15,244 nucleotides of DNA from JBCBXA01 sp039816825 (GTDB lineage: Bacteria > Pseudomonadota > Alphaproteobacteria > Rhizobiales > Rhizobiaceae). The notes under the pieces were generated by a model, which searched no databases, was not told the DNA's origin, and saw nothing but the letters and a program-made list of their open reading frames with translations. The stretch is taken from NCBI GenBank assembly GCA_039816825.1, contig JBCBXA010000071.1, positions 1-15,244 of the forward strand, written 5' to 3'. Shown here in pieces: positions 14,477 through 15,244 of this stretch (position 1 is the stretch's first letter; every line of letters starts with the position of its first letter). The translations under genes were made by a program, and so were the position numbers.

Positions 14477-15244
14477 TCAGGCGGCAGCTGATTTCGCCCA
14501 ATCCATGTAAAGCTCACGGGCGCGTCTGGTCATGGCCATGGTCTGATAGGTGCGGCTTTCGACGCCGGTCACAGGCACAACCTTTGAGTGATTGCCGGTG
14601 GCAAAGGCTTCGTCCGCCGCCGTGAAGTCTTCCACGGTGAGAACCGTTTCGTGCACCGTCACTCCATCGGCGCGCAAAAGCTCAATAACACGAGCGCGGG
14701 TGATACCAGAGAGGAACGTGCCGTTGGCAATCGGGGTGAACACCTCGCCATCCCGCACCATAAACAGATTGGTCGATCCGGTCTCAGCAACATTGCCCAT
14801 GGCGTCGAGCACCAAGGCATTGTCAAAGCCTCGAGAGCGCGCGTCGGTTATGCAGCGTGCATTGTTGGTGTAGAGGCCACCAGCCTTTGCGTCGGTGGGC
14901 ATGCAATCCATCGTTGGACGGCGGAATTTGGATACACCAAGCGTCATGCCGTCGAACCCCAGCATGGGGCTTTCGAACAGGGCTATGTTGAACTTGGTGG
15001 TATCGGGGTTCGGCGGCACGCCCATAAAACCACCACCCTCAGCCCAGTACATGGGGCGGATGTAAACCGGCGTTTTGCCATCGAAGCCGCGCAGTCCCTC
15101 AAGGGCCAATTCTGCCATCTCGGTCGCGTCCATGGTGGGCGTCATGCCGAGGGTTTTCGCTGACAGTTCAACCTCTCGCAATGCTTGTCGAGATCCGGGG
15201 CGACGCCTTCAAAACAGCGGGCGCCATCGAACACGTTTGAGCCA
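14477..15244 (-). pseudogene. ilvE: branched-chain aminotransferase, partial at 5' end, apparent frameshift
   Basis: Class IV PLP enzyme that transfers amino groups to and from leucine, isoleucine and valine. The main frame (15181 to 14477) starts only at a TTG and lacks the family N-terminus. That N-terminus is present in another frame from 15243 to 15166: GSNVFDGARCFEGV, then PDLDKHCERLN. The main frame resumes with SAKTLGM at 15163. Expected text is HCERLN-x-SAKTLGM; only two bases (TG, 15165-15164) stand where one codon should be, so one base appears to be missing. The body is otherwise intact: PLP lysine in PTDAKAGGLYTNN, PLP-contacting VAETGSTNLF, and phosphate-binding TFLSGITR. The gene runs off the right edge. 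A real frameshift would inactivate it; since no other copy is visible and the body is well conserved, a sequence error is quite possible. Confidence 0.8.

Overview
The window looks like a chromosomal segment of a GC-rich alphaproteobacterium. The superoxide dismutase, the group 1 Mrp antiporter genes, the class IV aminotransferase and the general codon use all fit that. No rRNA, intact tRNA, CRISPR array, insertion sequence or phage gene is visible, and the genus cannot be named from sequence alone.

Layout. (1) Positions 1-3659, minus strand: an Mrp/Mnh multisubunit Na+(K+)/H+ antiporter operon, mnhA-B-C-D, with overlapping genes; mnhD runs off the left edge. (2) Positions 3836-6746, plus strand: a tightly overlapping trio of msrB (methionine sulfoxide reductase B), an oligopeptidase B-type S9 peptidase, and an ArsC/Spx-like thioredoxin-fold protein. 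(3) Positions 6718-8346, minus strand: an AT-richer Sel1-repeat gene whose best start and N-terminal membrane segment are cut off from the body by one in-frame TGA. (4) Positions 8347-8965: a gene-poor stretch dense in structure, holding a 9-bp inverted repeat, a G-quadruplex motif, a run of perfect hairpins resembling a structured RNA, and a hairpin that would mask a ribosome binding site. (5) Positions 8966-9622, plus strand: a small secreted protein of unknown function. (6) Positions 9632-12340, minus strand: a bacterial vitamin K-dependent gamma-carboxylase homologue (HTTM domain) and a membrane-bound diguanylate cyclase. (7) Positions 12489-13664, minus strand: a CybB-like cytochrome b561 and a Tat-exported Rieske-like protein, probably one operon with an operator-like palindrome upstream. 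(8) Positions 13816-14418: an Fe-type superoxide dismutase. (9) Positions 14477-15244: the 3' part of a branched-chain aminotransferase with an apparent single-base frameshift near 15165, running off the right edge.

How the genes may work together. Antiporter, MsrB, superoxide dismutase and CybB-like cytochrome suggest a chromosomal neighbourhood biased toward ion and oxidative stress, but they are separate transcription units. The most coherent candidate module is cytochrome b561 plus an exported Rieske-like protein with an atypical second cluster motif (C-x6-H), directly downstream of the dismutase gene. The least explained part is the structured region 8378-8960. Two coding interruptions (the Sel1 nonsense codon and the aminotransferase frameshift) were found by reading across the ends of the open frames; each may be a real mutation or a sequence error.
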